Below, piece by piece: positions 1-5,328 of a DNA stretch of 5,329 nucleotides. The translations under genes and the position numbers were made by a program. Within the stretch, counting starts at the first letter, position 1. Every line of letters begins with the position of its first letter. Source of the stretch: Prevotellaceae bacterium (GTDB lineage Bacteria; Bacteroidota; Bacteroidia; Bacteroidales; UBA932); NCBI GenBank assembly GCA_031289995.1, contig JAITOI010000014.1:1-5329 (forward strand), read 5' to 3'. Under the pieces are notes generated by a model. That model did no database searches. It had not been told where the DNA came from and worked only from the letters and a program-made list of their open reading frames with translations.

Positions 1-786
1 CTTAGCTGGTGCCTCCGCCTCTTGGTCGGTGCTAATGAGGACGCGACCGCAGTACTCGCACACGATGATTTTCTTGCTCAGCCTAATGTCCGCCTGGCGT
101 TGCGGCGGAATTTTGTTGAAGCATCCGCCGCAGGCATCGCGCACCACCGGCACCACAGCCAGGCCGTTGCGGGCGTTCTTGCGGATGCGCTGGTAGGCGT
201 TGTAGAGGCGCAGCTCAATCTTGCTCTTGTACGAGGCGGAGTGGCGGCGCAGCTCGTCCTCGTCGTGCTTGGTTTCGCTCATGATTTCTTTGAGCTCTTT
301 TTCCTTCTCCTCGAGCGCGATTTTTTTGTTCGACAGCTTGGAGGCAGTCTCGTTGGCGAGCACCTTTTTTTCCTTCGCCTGAAAGGTAAATTCTTTGATG
401 CGCTTTTCGTTGAGCTCAATCTCCAGCGTTTGAAACTCCACCTCCTTCGACAGCGAATCGAACTCGCGGTTGTTGCGCACGCTCTTCTGCTGGTCGAGAT
501 ATTTTTTTATCATCAGCTTCGAGGTGTCGATGTCGTTCTTTTTTTTCTGAATCATGCTCTCGAGGTTGAGCGCTTCCTTTTGGTAGTTTTGCACCTGCAG
601 GTCAAGAGCGGCCACCCCATCTTCGAGGTCTTGCACCTCAATGGGCAGCTCGCCGCGCAGCTGAATGAATGCGTCGATTCGCGAGTCCACCTGCTGCAAT
701 TCGTACAGCAGCTTGAGCGTGCTCTCCATCGGCACATCAGCATTGGCGCTGGCTGCAGCGCCCGTAACAGTTTTCGTTTTTGCCAT
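1..786 (-). CDS. C4-type zinc-ribbon coiled-coil protein (zf-RING_7 / DUF164 family), 3' end cut by window
   Basis: Open without a stop for 262 codons from the ATG at 786 to the left edge, so the C-terminus is incomplete, though probably by only a few residues given the family's usual size. Residues 1-22 are a low-complexity Ala/Thr/Lys tail. Residues about 23-205 are a long charged helical coiled-coil, including RGELPIEVQDLE (44-55) and NNREFDSLSKEVEF (105-118), which I recognise as typical of this family. The C-terminal zinc ribbon has C219-x2-C222 (CGGC) and C243-x2-C246 (CEYC), four Cys ligands for one zinc. A later in-frame ATG at 729 is possible, but the MAK start fits relatives and the A-rich leader. 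Distant relatives include chlamydial CT398 and Helicobacter HP0958, which act as coiled-coil adaptors; the role in Bacteroidota is unknown. It follows the Nif3-like gene by 54 nt, a pairing commonly seen. Family assignment is firm, function is not. Confidence 0.9.
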   Translation of the reverse strand, partial: MAKTKTVTGAAASANADVPMESTLKLLYELQQVDSRIDAFIQLRGELPIEVQDLEDGVAALDLQVQNYQKEALNLESMIQKKKNDIDTSKLMIKKYLDQQKSVRNNREFDSLSKEVEFQTLEIELNEKRIKEFTFQAKEKKVLANETASKLSNKKIALEEKEKELKEIMSETKHDEDELRRHSASYKSKIELRLYNAYQRIRKNARNGLAVVPVVRDACGGCFNKIPPQRQADIRLSKKIIVCEYCGRVLISTDQEAEAPAK

Positions 787-789
787 GTC

Positions 790-801
790 AATTTTTTTAT
801 T
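790..801 (-). promoter_or_regulatory. A-rich leader element upstream of the zinc-ribbon gene
   Basis: On the minus strand this reads AATAAAAAAATT and ends 3 nt before the ATG at 786. The same 12-mer lies directly before the MerR start (1965-1976). No Shine-Dalgarno sequence is visible here. A-rich tracts before start codons are known to aid translation initiation in Bacteroidota, so a translation-enhancing role is the likeliest reading, but this is inference. Confidence 0.4.
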
Positions 802-803
802 AG

Positions 804-817
804 CGTGCTTGAGCACG
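804..817 (-). repeat. Short inverted repeat (hairpin) in the nif3-to-zinc-ribbon gap
   Basis: CGTGC (804-808) and GCACG (813-817) form a perfect 5-bp stem around a 4-nt loop. In transcript sense (minus strand) the hairpin is preceded, not followed, by a T run, and an A run comes after it. It therefore does not look like an intrinsic terminator for the upstream genes. It could be a small leader hairpin or an mRNA-processing site, or it could be chance. Confidence 0.35.
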
Positions 818-840
818 AAAAATGCGTTATAACAACCGAA

Positions 841-1626
841 TTACAAATACTCAATTTGGTTTACGGTGTACCTCACCAAATGGGGCGCAAAGGTAGGAAA
901 TTTTTTCGATATAATCTCAAAAAAAATATCGACGGCCTCAATTTCGCTCTCGTAGTGCCCCACGTCGATGGGCATAACGTCGCCTCCCACAGCCATTTGC
1001 AGCTGATGATACTTGAAGTCGGCGCTCACCAGTGCATCAGCTCCGCAGGCCTCTGCGAGCGGCATGAGGTCGGCGCCGCTGCCTCCACACACCGCGACCG
1101 TGCTCACGCAGGCCTTGCGCGACGCGGCGTAGCGAATGTTTTGCCGGTTGAATGCCAGCCTCACCAGCTGCAAAAAATCGCCTGCGGGCATCGGCGCGGG
1201 TAGCTCACCCACCATTCCAAGGCCAATGTCGGCGCGGGTTGCAGAGGGTTGAAGGATGCGGCGGTTGAGCAAGCCGAGCCGCTCGCACATGCGCTCGCTC
1301 ACGCCGCCACGCACCTTGTCGAGGTTGGTGTGTGCGGCATACAGCGCCACGTCGTGCTTCGCGGCCAGCATCACCACGCGCTCGGTGGACGTGGCGCCAA
1401 CAAGCCGCTTTAGCCCGCCAAATATGGGCGGATGGTGCGACACCACGAGGTTGATGCGCCGCTCAATGGCCGTGCGCACCGCGTCCTCAGTGGCATCGAG
1501 GCAGAGTAGCGCACCGCTGGCTTCGGCCTGCGCGTTGCCCACGCAGAGGCCAGCGTTGTCGTAGTCCTCCTGCAGGTGCAGCGGCGCGAAGTCTTCGATG
1601 GCGGCAGCAAGCTGTGCAATGGTCAT
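841..1626 (-). CDS. Nif3-like dinuclear metal center protein (YbgI/DUF34 family), short form
   Basis: A 261-residue protein of the Nif3/YbgI family, whose members form hexameric toroids with a two-metal site. The expected ligands are visible: H64-H65 in SHHPPIFGGLKRL, H99 and D103 in AAHTNLD, and H224 with E228 in DVGHYESE. The motif SADFKYHQ (201-208) is also characteristic. The biochemical role of the family is unsettled; the database name 'GTP cyclohydrolase 1 type 2' found on some relatives is poorly supported. Many Bacteroidota homologues that I know of are about 365 residues because of a PII-like insert in the middle. Here the chain passes directly from LGLLNRRILQP (117-127) to GLGMVGEL (135-142), so the insert is absent and the size is close to E. 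coli YbgI. The start ATG at 1626 lies 2 nt after the MerR stop codon, suggesting translational coupling. The stop is TAA at 841-843. Confidence 0.93.
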   Translation of the reverse strand: MTIAQLAAAIEDFAPLHLQEDYDNAGLCVGNAQAEASGALLCLDATEDAVRTAIERRINLVVSHHPPIFGGLKRLVGATSTERVVMLAAKHDVALYAAHTNLDKVRGGVSERMCERLGLLNRRILQPSATRADIGLGMVGELPAPMPAGDFLQLVRLAFNRQNIRYAASRKACVSTVAVCGGSGADLMPLAEACGADALVSADFKYHQLQMAVGGDVMPIDVGHYESEIEAVDIFFEIISKKFPTFAPHLVRYTVNQIEYL

Positions 1627-1628
1627 CG

Positions 1629-1964
1629 CTACAACGATTTTTTCAGCTCCTGCAGCATCGTCTTGATGCCGGTGAGCGAGCGCACCACTTCGAGGTTCAG
1701 CTCCTCCTCGCTCTTCCCTTCGCGGATGCGCTTTCGCGCTGCATCGAGCGTAAGCCCTTTCTCGCGCACGAGGTGGTAAATGATGCGGAAGTTGTCCACA
1801 TCTTTTTGCGTAAAGAGCCGGTTCCCCTTGTCGCTCCTGCGGGGACGAATGACGCTGAACGACTGCTCCCAGTAGCGAACCACCGAGGTGTTCACGTCCA
1901 ACAGCTGCGCTACTTCACCAATGGTGTAGTAAATTTTTTTGATTTCGGGCTGCTTGTATGGCAT
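1629..1964 (-). CDS. MerR-family small helix-turn-helix regulator
   Basis: A 111-residue cytoplasmic DNA-binding protein. Residues about 12-33 (YYTIGEVAQLLDVNTSVVRYWE) are the MerR helix-turn-helix, followed by the wing, roughly residues 39-52 (IRPRRSDKGNRLFT). A second helical pair follows (DVDNFRIIYHLVREKGLTLDAARKRI). The C-terminus (83-111) is a short charged helix, probably a dimerising coiled coil. No effector or metal-binding domain with the cysteines of MerR, CueR or SoxR is present, so no ligand can be predicted. The ATG at 1964 directly abuts an A-rich tract. It sits between M23-B and the Nif3-like gene, with only 2 nt to the latter. An M23 peptidase followed by a small MerR protein is a familiar arrangement in Bacteroidota; the target genes are unknown, though autoregulation of this cluster is possible. 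Confidence 0.9.
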   Translation of the reverse strand: MPYKQPEIKKIYYTIGEVAQLLDVNTSVVRYWEQSFSVIRPRRSDKGNRLFTQKDVDNFRIIYHLVREKGLTLDAARKRIREGKSEEELNLEVVRSLTGIKTMLQELKKSL

Positions 1965-1976
1965 AATTTTTTTATT
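1965..1976 (-). promoter_or_regulatory. A-rich leader element immediately before the MerR start codon
   Basis: The minus strand reads AATAAAAAAATT directly followed by ATG. This 12-mer is identical to the one upstream of the zinc-ribbon gene (790-801), and a 9-nt core (AAAAAAATT) also lies 6 nt before the M23-B start. With no Shine-Dalgarno site in the 71-nt gap, this is the best candidate for the translation-initiation signal. Confidence 0.4.
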
Positions 1977-2035
1977 GAAAATGAATGACGTTTTTTACTG
2001 CTTACTGCAAGGGCTTGGTGCGACGGCAGGCCGCA

Positions 2036-2989
2036 TCAGTCCATCGATTGTCCTTTGTTTTTTGCGATGCTAATCATCTGCTCGTAGTCTTCGGGCGTGA
2101 GCTCTTGGAAGAAGTAGTGGAGCGGATTTACGGCGCGTCCATTTTTTAGCACCTCGTAGTGGAGGTGCGTTACCAGCGAGCGTCCGCTGTTGCCCACCAA
2201 GCCGATGACCTGCCCTCGCTTGACGCGCGCGCCTTTCGTGACGTTGGCCTTGAAGAGGTACGCGTACACGGTTTTGTAGCCGTTGCCGTGGTTGAGCGTT
2301 ATGGTGAGTCCGGTGCTGCGCGGGTGGTTGTCCACGCTCTCCACCACGGCGTTTCCGGTGGCAAAAACGTTGTCGCCCTGCGGCGCGGTGAAGTCCATGC
2401 CGTGGTGCATTTTGAGCACCTTGTAGAAGGGGTGCATGCGCATTCCGAAGGTGGCTGCGGTGCGCCGCAAGTCGCTATTGCGCACGGGTTGAATGGTGGG
2501 CAAGTTTTGCACGTTGGTAGCATTTTCGGCTGCCGCAATAATTTTTTGGAGCAAAAAAGTTTGCTTGTCCACCAAAATTTTTAGGCGGTCGATGCCTGCT
2601 TTGGTTTGCATCGTGAGCTCGGTATTGTTGCCGTGCTCAATGCTCGACGAGCTGATGGAACCGTTGCCCTCCAAGGCATCCGGCGGGTCGGCTTCGAACA
2701 GCAGGCGGTAGATGTTGGCGTCGCGCTGCCGCAGCTCGCCCAGCTCACGTTGCAGTAGGCGGTGCTGCACGGTCAGCTGCTCGTGGTTGTCGTCGAGCGT
2801 GCGGTTGAGGTCGGCCAGCTGCTTCTCCTGCGGAGTGCTGAAAAATTGCGAAAAAAGTGCGTAGTATCCGGCAAGAAATAGGGCAGCAACAAACAGCCAC
2901 AGCAGCAGATTTCGGGCGATGTTGAGCACCGAATTTCTGACTTCAACGAAGTCTAAAGTGTCGTGGTTGAATTTGAATTTTTTTGCCAT
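2036..2989 (-). CDS. M23-family membrane-anchored peptidase paralogue with a His-to-Tyr active-site change (M23-B)
   Basis: A 317-residue protein from the ATG at 2989. This start was chosen because MAKKFKFNHDTLDF aligns with the N-terminus of M23-A; a TTG-initiated form from 3046 is less likely. Residues about 26-46 form one membrane segment (N-terminus inside, bulk periplasmic). Residues about 53-98 are a coiled coil ending in QRDANIYRLLFEADPP. Residues about 175-290 are the M23 (LytM/lysostaphin-type) domain. HxxxD is present as H195/D199 (HHGMDF), and HLH as H275/H277. The YAHL motif, which carries a catalytic histidine, reads YAYL: Y244 is encoded by TAC at 2260-2258, one base from CAC. 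The segment before HLH is SLVT where M23-A has SKGP. Zinc ligands are kept, so it may bind zinc with poor or no hydrolysis, like degenerate LytM factors that regulate amidases. The C-terminal part LTPEDYEQMISIA resembles Bacteroidota relatives. It lies 64 nt downstream of M23-A. Confidence 0.92.
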   Translation of the reverse strand: MAKKFKFNHDTLDFVEVRNSVLNIARNLLLWLFVAALFLAGYYALFSQFFSTPQEKQLADLNRTLDDNHEQLTVQHRLLQRELGELRQRDANIYRLLFEADPPDALEGNGSISSSSIEHGNNTELTMQTKAGIDRLKILVDKQTFLLQKIIAAAENATNVQNLPTIQPVRNSDLRRTAATFGMRMHPFYKVLKMHHGMDFTAPQGDNVFATGNAVVESVDNHPRSTGLTITLNHGNGYKTVYAYLFKANVTKGARVKRGQVIGLVGNSGRSLVTHLHYEVLKNGRAVNPLHYFFQELTPEDYEQMISIAKNKGQSMD

Positions 2990-2991
2990 CG

Positions 2992-3030
2992 CGCTAATTT
3001 TTTTCGCTAATTTTTCGCTAAATTTTTTTT
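2992..3030 (-). repeat. Three imperfect tandem repeats in the leader of M23-B
   Basis: Read on the plus strand there are three successive units, each CGCTAA (or CGCTAAA) plus a T run: 2992-3004 (13 nt), 3005-3015 (11 nt) and 3016-3030 (15 nt). They differ mainly in homopolymer length, as expected from replication slippage. In mRNA sense they give a series of TTAGCG units separated by A runs, ending 2 nt before the ATG at 2989. They may act as an A-rich translation leader whose length could vary. Confidence 0.6.
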
Positions 3031-3035
3031 GCCAT
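3018..3035 (-). other. Five-codon upstream open frame (pseudo-start) before M23-B
   Basis: The ATG at 3035-3033 opens ATGGCAAAAAAAATTTAG, which encodes Met-Ala-Lys-Lys-Ile and then stops. The real M23-B start 46 nt downstream reads ATGGCAAAAAAATTC, nearly identical except for one fewer A in the run. This looks like a duplicated copy of the gene's own start. Whether ribosomes use it is unknown. It is out of frame with M23-B. Confidence 0.4.
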
Positions 3036-3053
3036 TTGCCTCGCAAAGCCGCG

Positions 3054-4034
3054 TCAATACTCCATTATAGCGTTGCCCGAATTTTCCATCAGGGCGTCGA
3101 TAATTTTGTCGTACTCTTTGCCCACGTCCTCGTTGAAGAAGTTGATGGGGTCAACGGCGTTGTTTTTAAGCAGCACTTCGTAGTGCAGATGCGGGCCTTT
3201 CGAGTGTCCGGAGTTGCCCGACAGACCTACCACCTGCCCTCGCTGCACCTTGTCGCCCACGCGCACTTTGATTTCCGAGAGGTGGGCGTAGCGGCTATGG
3301 TAGCCGAATCCGTGGTTGACGAGCACCATGTCGCCAAATCCGCCGAGGTTGAATCCTGCAGCCTCCACCTTGCCGTTGCCGGTGGCGTAGATGGGCGTGC
3401 CTACGGGACAGCCAAAATCAAGCCCCTTGTGGAACCTGAGCGTGTGTAAAAACGGGTCGTTGCGCCAGCCATAGCTGCTGGTTTTGAAGTTTACCTTGTT
3501 GTCCGAAATGTTGACCGGCGAGATGTAGGGAATGCAGAGCATCATCTGCTCTTTTTCCTGCGCATACTCTGCAATTTCGTCGAACGATATGGACTGAATG
3601 TAGGCCTTTTTGGTGGTCTTATCCATCAGCATCATCGCCTCGGCAAGCAGCACGGTGCCTTGGTTTGCGAGCAGCTGCTCGTAGCTCCCCGACATGCCCA
3701 TGCCCGACTCTCGCACGGCAAGTGGAACGGGGTCGGCGCCAAAAATGGCGCGGTACACTTTGTCGTCGCGCTGCGCGAGATTGTTGAGCGCGTCGTTGGT
3801 TTGGTTCAGGTCGTACAGCAGCAAGTCGAGCTTGAAAAGCATATCATCGTTGGCCTTGCGCAGAAGCACGGTGCGCGGCGTTCCGAAGAAGTAGGAAAAC
3901 ACGTAGGTAGCGGCGGTGGATAGGGCTATACCCACCGCCAGCACCAGCAAAAAGCGACCCACATACACCTTGAGGGGAATATGCAGCGCCTCGTACGAGA
4001 GCGTGTCTGGATTATAGACAAACTGCTTGGCCAA
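3054..4034 (-). CDS. M23-family membrane-anchored metallopeptidase, intact active site (M23-A)
   Basis: A 326-residue predicted peptidoglycan endopeptidase, anchored in the inner membrane and acting in the periplasm on peptide cross-links. One membrane segment spans residues about 27-50. A coiled-coil region (about 53-95) ends in AQRDDKVYRAIFGADPVP, a sequence shared with M23-B and with Bacteroidota homologues. The M23 (LytM-type) domain covers about 185-300. All expected catalytic and zinc residues are visible: H202 and D206 in FHKGLDF, H251 in YAHL, and H282/H284 in GPHLHYEV. No cleavable signal peptide is evident; the hydrophobic stretch looks like an anchor. The start is TTG at 4034, only 11 nt after the mdh stop. 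It was preferred because it gives the family-typical MAKQFVYNPDTLSYE start and no in-frame ATG lies nearby. The close spacing suggests co-transcription with mdh. The exact bond cleaved cannot be told from sequence. Confidence 0.94.
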   Translation of the reverse strand: MAKQFVYNPDTLSYEALHIPLKVYVGRFLLVLAVGIALSTAATYVFSYFFGTPRTVLLRKANDDMLFKLDLLLYDLNQTNDALNNLAQRDDKVYRAIFGADPVPLAVRESGMGMSGSYEQLLANQGTVLLAEAMMLMDKTTKKAYIQSISFDEIAEYAQEKEQMMLCIPYISPVNISDNKVNFKTSSYGWRNDPFLHTLRFHKGLDFGCPVGTPIYATGNGKVEAAGFNLGGFGDMVLVNHGFGYHSRYAHLSEIKVRVGDKVQRGQVVGLSGNSGHSKGPHLHYEVLLKNNAVDPINFFNEDVGKEYDKIIDALMENSGNAIMEY

Positions 4035-4045
4035 AATCCGGTTGG

Positions 4046-4990
4046 CTACGCCAGCTTCATGCCGTCGAACACGCTCATCACGTCCTTCACGGCCTTGGCC
4101 GAGTTGTCAAAATCCTTGCGCTCGGCCTCGTTGAGCTCAATCTCGATAATTTTTTCAGCGCCGTTGATGCCCAACTTTACAGGCACGCCGAGGAAGATGT
4201 CGTTCACGCCATACTCGCCGCTAAGCTTGACGCAGCAAGGGAATATGCGCTTCTGGTCGCGCACAATGGCCTCCACCATTTGCGCCGCAGCTGAGCCGGG
4301 GGCGTACCATGCCGAGGTGCCCATCAGCTTCACCAGCTCGCCGCCGCCATTTTTGGTGCGCTCGATGATGGCATCCAGCTTGTCCTTGGGCACGAGCTGC
4401 GTAACGGGGATGCCCGAAACCGTGGTGTAGCGGGGCAGCGGCACCATCGTATCGCCGTGGCCGCCCAGCAGCAAGGCTTGGATGTCCTTGGGGCTGCAGC
4501 CAATTTCGTCGGCGAGGAAGGCGCGGTAGCGCGCCGTGTCGAGCACGCCAGCCATACCCAGCACGCGGTTGGCGGGCAGCTTGGAGGCGAGAAATGCGCA
4601 GTAGGTCATCACGTCGAGCGGGTTGCTCACCACAATGATGACGGCGTTTGGCGAGTACTTCACCACCTGTTCGGTAACGGACTTCACGATGCCGGCGTTG
4701 ACCGAAATCAGGTCGTCGCGGCTCATCCCCGGCTTGCGGGGCAGGCCAGAGGTGATGACCACCACGTCCGAGCCGGCGGTGCGGCTGTAGTCGTTGGTGG
4801 CACCCACAAGACGGCTGTCGTAGTAGTTGATGGGCGCGGTTTGCCACAGGTCGAGCGCCTTACCTTCGGCCACGCCTTCCTTGATGTCGAGCAGCACAAC
4901 CTCGTTGGCCAGCTCGCGTTCTGCGCATAGCTGAGCACAGGTGGCGCCTACGTTTCCAGCGCCTACAACGGTAACTTTTGTTGGTTTCAT
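4046..4990 (-). CDS. mdh: NAD-dependent malate dehydrogenase (LDH-like type)
   Basis: A 314-residue cytoplasmic enzyme that interconverts malate and oxaloacetate with NAD+/NADH, in the TCA cycle or its reductive branch. The N-terminal Rossmann motif GAGNVG (10-15) and D35 at the end of the second strand indicate NAD rather than NADP. Substrate and catalytic residues are R85 and R91 in [14 protein letters not shown]123 in [11 protein letters not shown]151 and R154 in LDTARYR, and H178 in [11 protein letters not shown]85 occupies the position that is Arg in malate dehydrogenases and Gln in lactate dehydrogenases, which decides the assignment. The length is normal for the LDH-like (tetrameric) malate dehydrogenases. 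The start ATG at 4990 follows an AT-rich leader. The gene is the first of the minus-strand run and probably carries its promoter, with M23-A starting 11 nt after the TAG stop. Confidence 0.97.
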   Translation of the reverse strand: MKPTKVTVVGAGNVGATCAQLCAERELANEVVLLDIKEGVAEGKALDLWQTAPINYYDSRLVGATNDYSRTAGSDVVVITSGLPRKPGMSRDDLISVNAGIVKSVTEQVVKYSPNAVIIVVSNPLDVMTYCAFLASKLPANRVLGMAGVLDTARYRAFLADEIGCSPKDIQALLLGGHGDTMVPLPRYTTVSGIPVTQLVPKDKLDAIIERTKNGGGELVKLMGTSAWYAPGSAAAQMVEAIVRDQKRIFPCCVKLSGEYGVNDIFLGVPVKLGINGAEKIIEIELNEAERKDFDNSAKAVKDVMSVFDGMKLA

Positions 4991-5042
4991 TACAGCAATT
5001 GTTTAGAAATTTTTGTTATCACAAAGTGTGTAGAAAATTGCG

Positions 5043-5050
5043 CAAAGGTA
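5043..5050 (-). promoter_or_regulatory. Candidate -7 element of the mdh promoter
   Basis: The minus strand reads TACCTTTG, an exact match to the Bacteroidota TAnnTTTG element. It lies 52 nt upstream of the mdh ATG, giving a leader of about 45 nt. No clear TTTG box is found at the expected distance upstream, so the -33 half is weak or absent. The palindrome TTGCGCAA (5038-5045) overlaps its downstream edge and could be an operator, but it is short. Confidence 0.5.
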
Positions 5051-5069
5051 CATTTTTTTGGATAATAAT

Positions 5070-5100
5070 TTTGCGAATACAGAAAAAAATACTACTTTTG
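5070..5100 (+). promoter_or_regulatory. Candidate promoter of the tRNA-Ser pair
   Basis: TTTG at 5070-5073 and TACTTTTG at 5093-5100 match the Bacteroidota -33 (TTTG) and -7 (TAnnTTTG) elements, with 19 nt between them. Transcription would start a few bases downstream, just before the first tRNA at 5115. A second TAnnTTTG match, TAATTTTG at 5066-5073, overlaps the -33 box and may be coincidental. Confidence 0.6.
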
Positions 5101-5114
5101 CAGCTCTTTTTTGG

Positions 5115-5199
5115 GGAGAGGTGGCAGAGTGGTCGATTGCGGCAGTCTTGAAAACTGTTGAACTGCAAGGTTCCGGGGGTTCGAATCCCTCCCTCTCCG
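5115..5199 (+). tRNA. tRNA-Ser(UGA)
   Basis: A class II tRNA with a long variable arm. The acceptor stem is GGAGAGG (5115-5121) with CCTCTCC (5192-5198), followed by discriminator G at 5199. The anticodon stem is GCAGT/ACTGT around the loop CTTGAAA, with anticodon TGA at 5149-5151, which reads UCA and related Ser codons. The variable arm has a GAAC/GTTC stem (5160-5163, 5170-5173). The T arm is GGGGG-TTCGAAT-CCCTC. The bases after the discriminator are CAA, so the 3' CCA is not encoded and must be added enzymatically. Confidence 0.96.
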
Positions 5200-5241
5200 C
5201 AACGCTACCGCGCCTCGCAAACAAAGAGTGCGCAACGACTT

Positions 5242-5328
5242 GGAGAGATGCCAGAGTGGTCGATCGGGACGGTCTCGAAAACCGTTGTACCCTTACGGGT
5301 ACCCAGGGTTCGAATCCCTGTCTCTCCG
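5242..5328 (+). tRNA. tRNA-Ser(CGA)
   Basis: A class II tRNA. The acceptor stem is GGAGAGA (5242-5248) with TCTCTCC (5321-5327), and discriminator G is at 5328. The anticodon stem ACGGT/ACCGT encloses CTCGAAA, with anticodon CGA at 5276-5278, which reads UCG. The variable arm is a strong 6-bp hairpin GTACCC/GGGTAC (5287-5292, 5297-5302) with loop TTAC. The T arm is CAGGG-TTCGAAT-CCCTG. The window ends one base after the discriminator, so whether CCA is encoded cannot be seen. It is 42 nt after tRNA-Ser(UGA) with no promoter-like element between them, so both probably share one transcript. Confidence 0.95.

Noticed and set aside
804..817. Hairpin considered as an intrinsic terminator of the mdh-nif3 transcript
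   Set aside because: In the minus-strand direction the hairpin is followed by CTAATAAAAAAA, not a U tract. On the plus strand it is also followed by A residues and there is no gene to terminate.
22..1203. 393-codon plus-strand open frame
   Set aside because: It lies antisense to the zinc-ribbon and Nif3-like genes, both with clear family motifs. Its translation is repetitive Leu/Val/His-rich sequence typical of the opposite strand of a coiled-coil gene, with no recognisable domain.
1256..1988. Several overlapping plus-strand open frames across the Nif3-like and MerR genes
   Set aside because: All are opposite-strand shadows of well-supported genes, with Ser/Arg-rich or His-rich translations and no motifs.
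2990..3046. 19-residue N-terminal extension of M23-B from a TTG codon
   Set aside because: The extension encodes Lys-rich sequence made from the leader repeats. The ATG at 2989 gives an N-terminus that aligns with M23-A.
2919..3449. 176-codon plus-strand open frame
   Set aside because: It runs antisense through the 5' end of M23-B, the leader repeats and the 3' end of M23-A, with no family motif.
4046..4990. Lactate dehydrogenase as an alternative to malate dehydrogenase
   Set aside because: The substrate-specificity position holds Arg (R85 in LPRKPGMSR), as in malate dehydrogenases; lactate dehydrogenases have Gln there.
5003..5224. 73-codon minus-strand open frame with [13 protein letters not shown]
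   Set aside because: It is the antisense translation of tRNA-Ser(UGA). The GFEPP-type peptide is a well-known false protein from tRNA-Ser genes.
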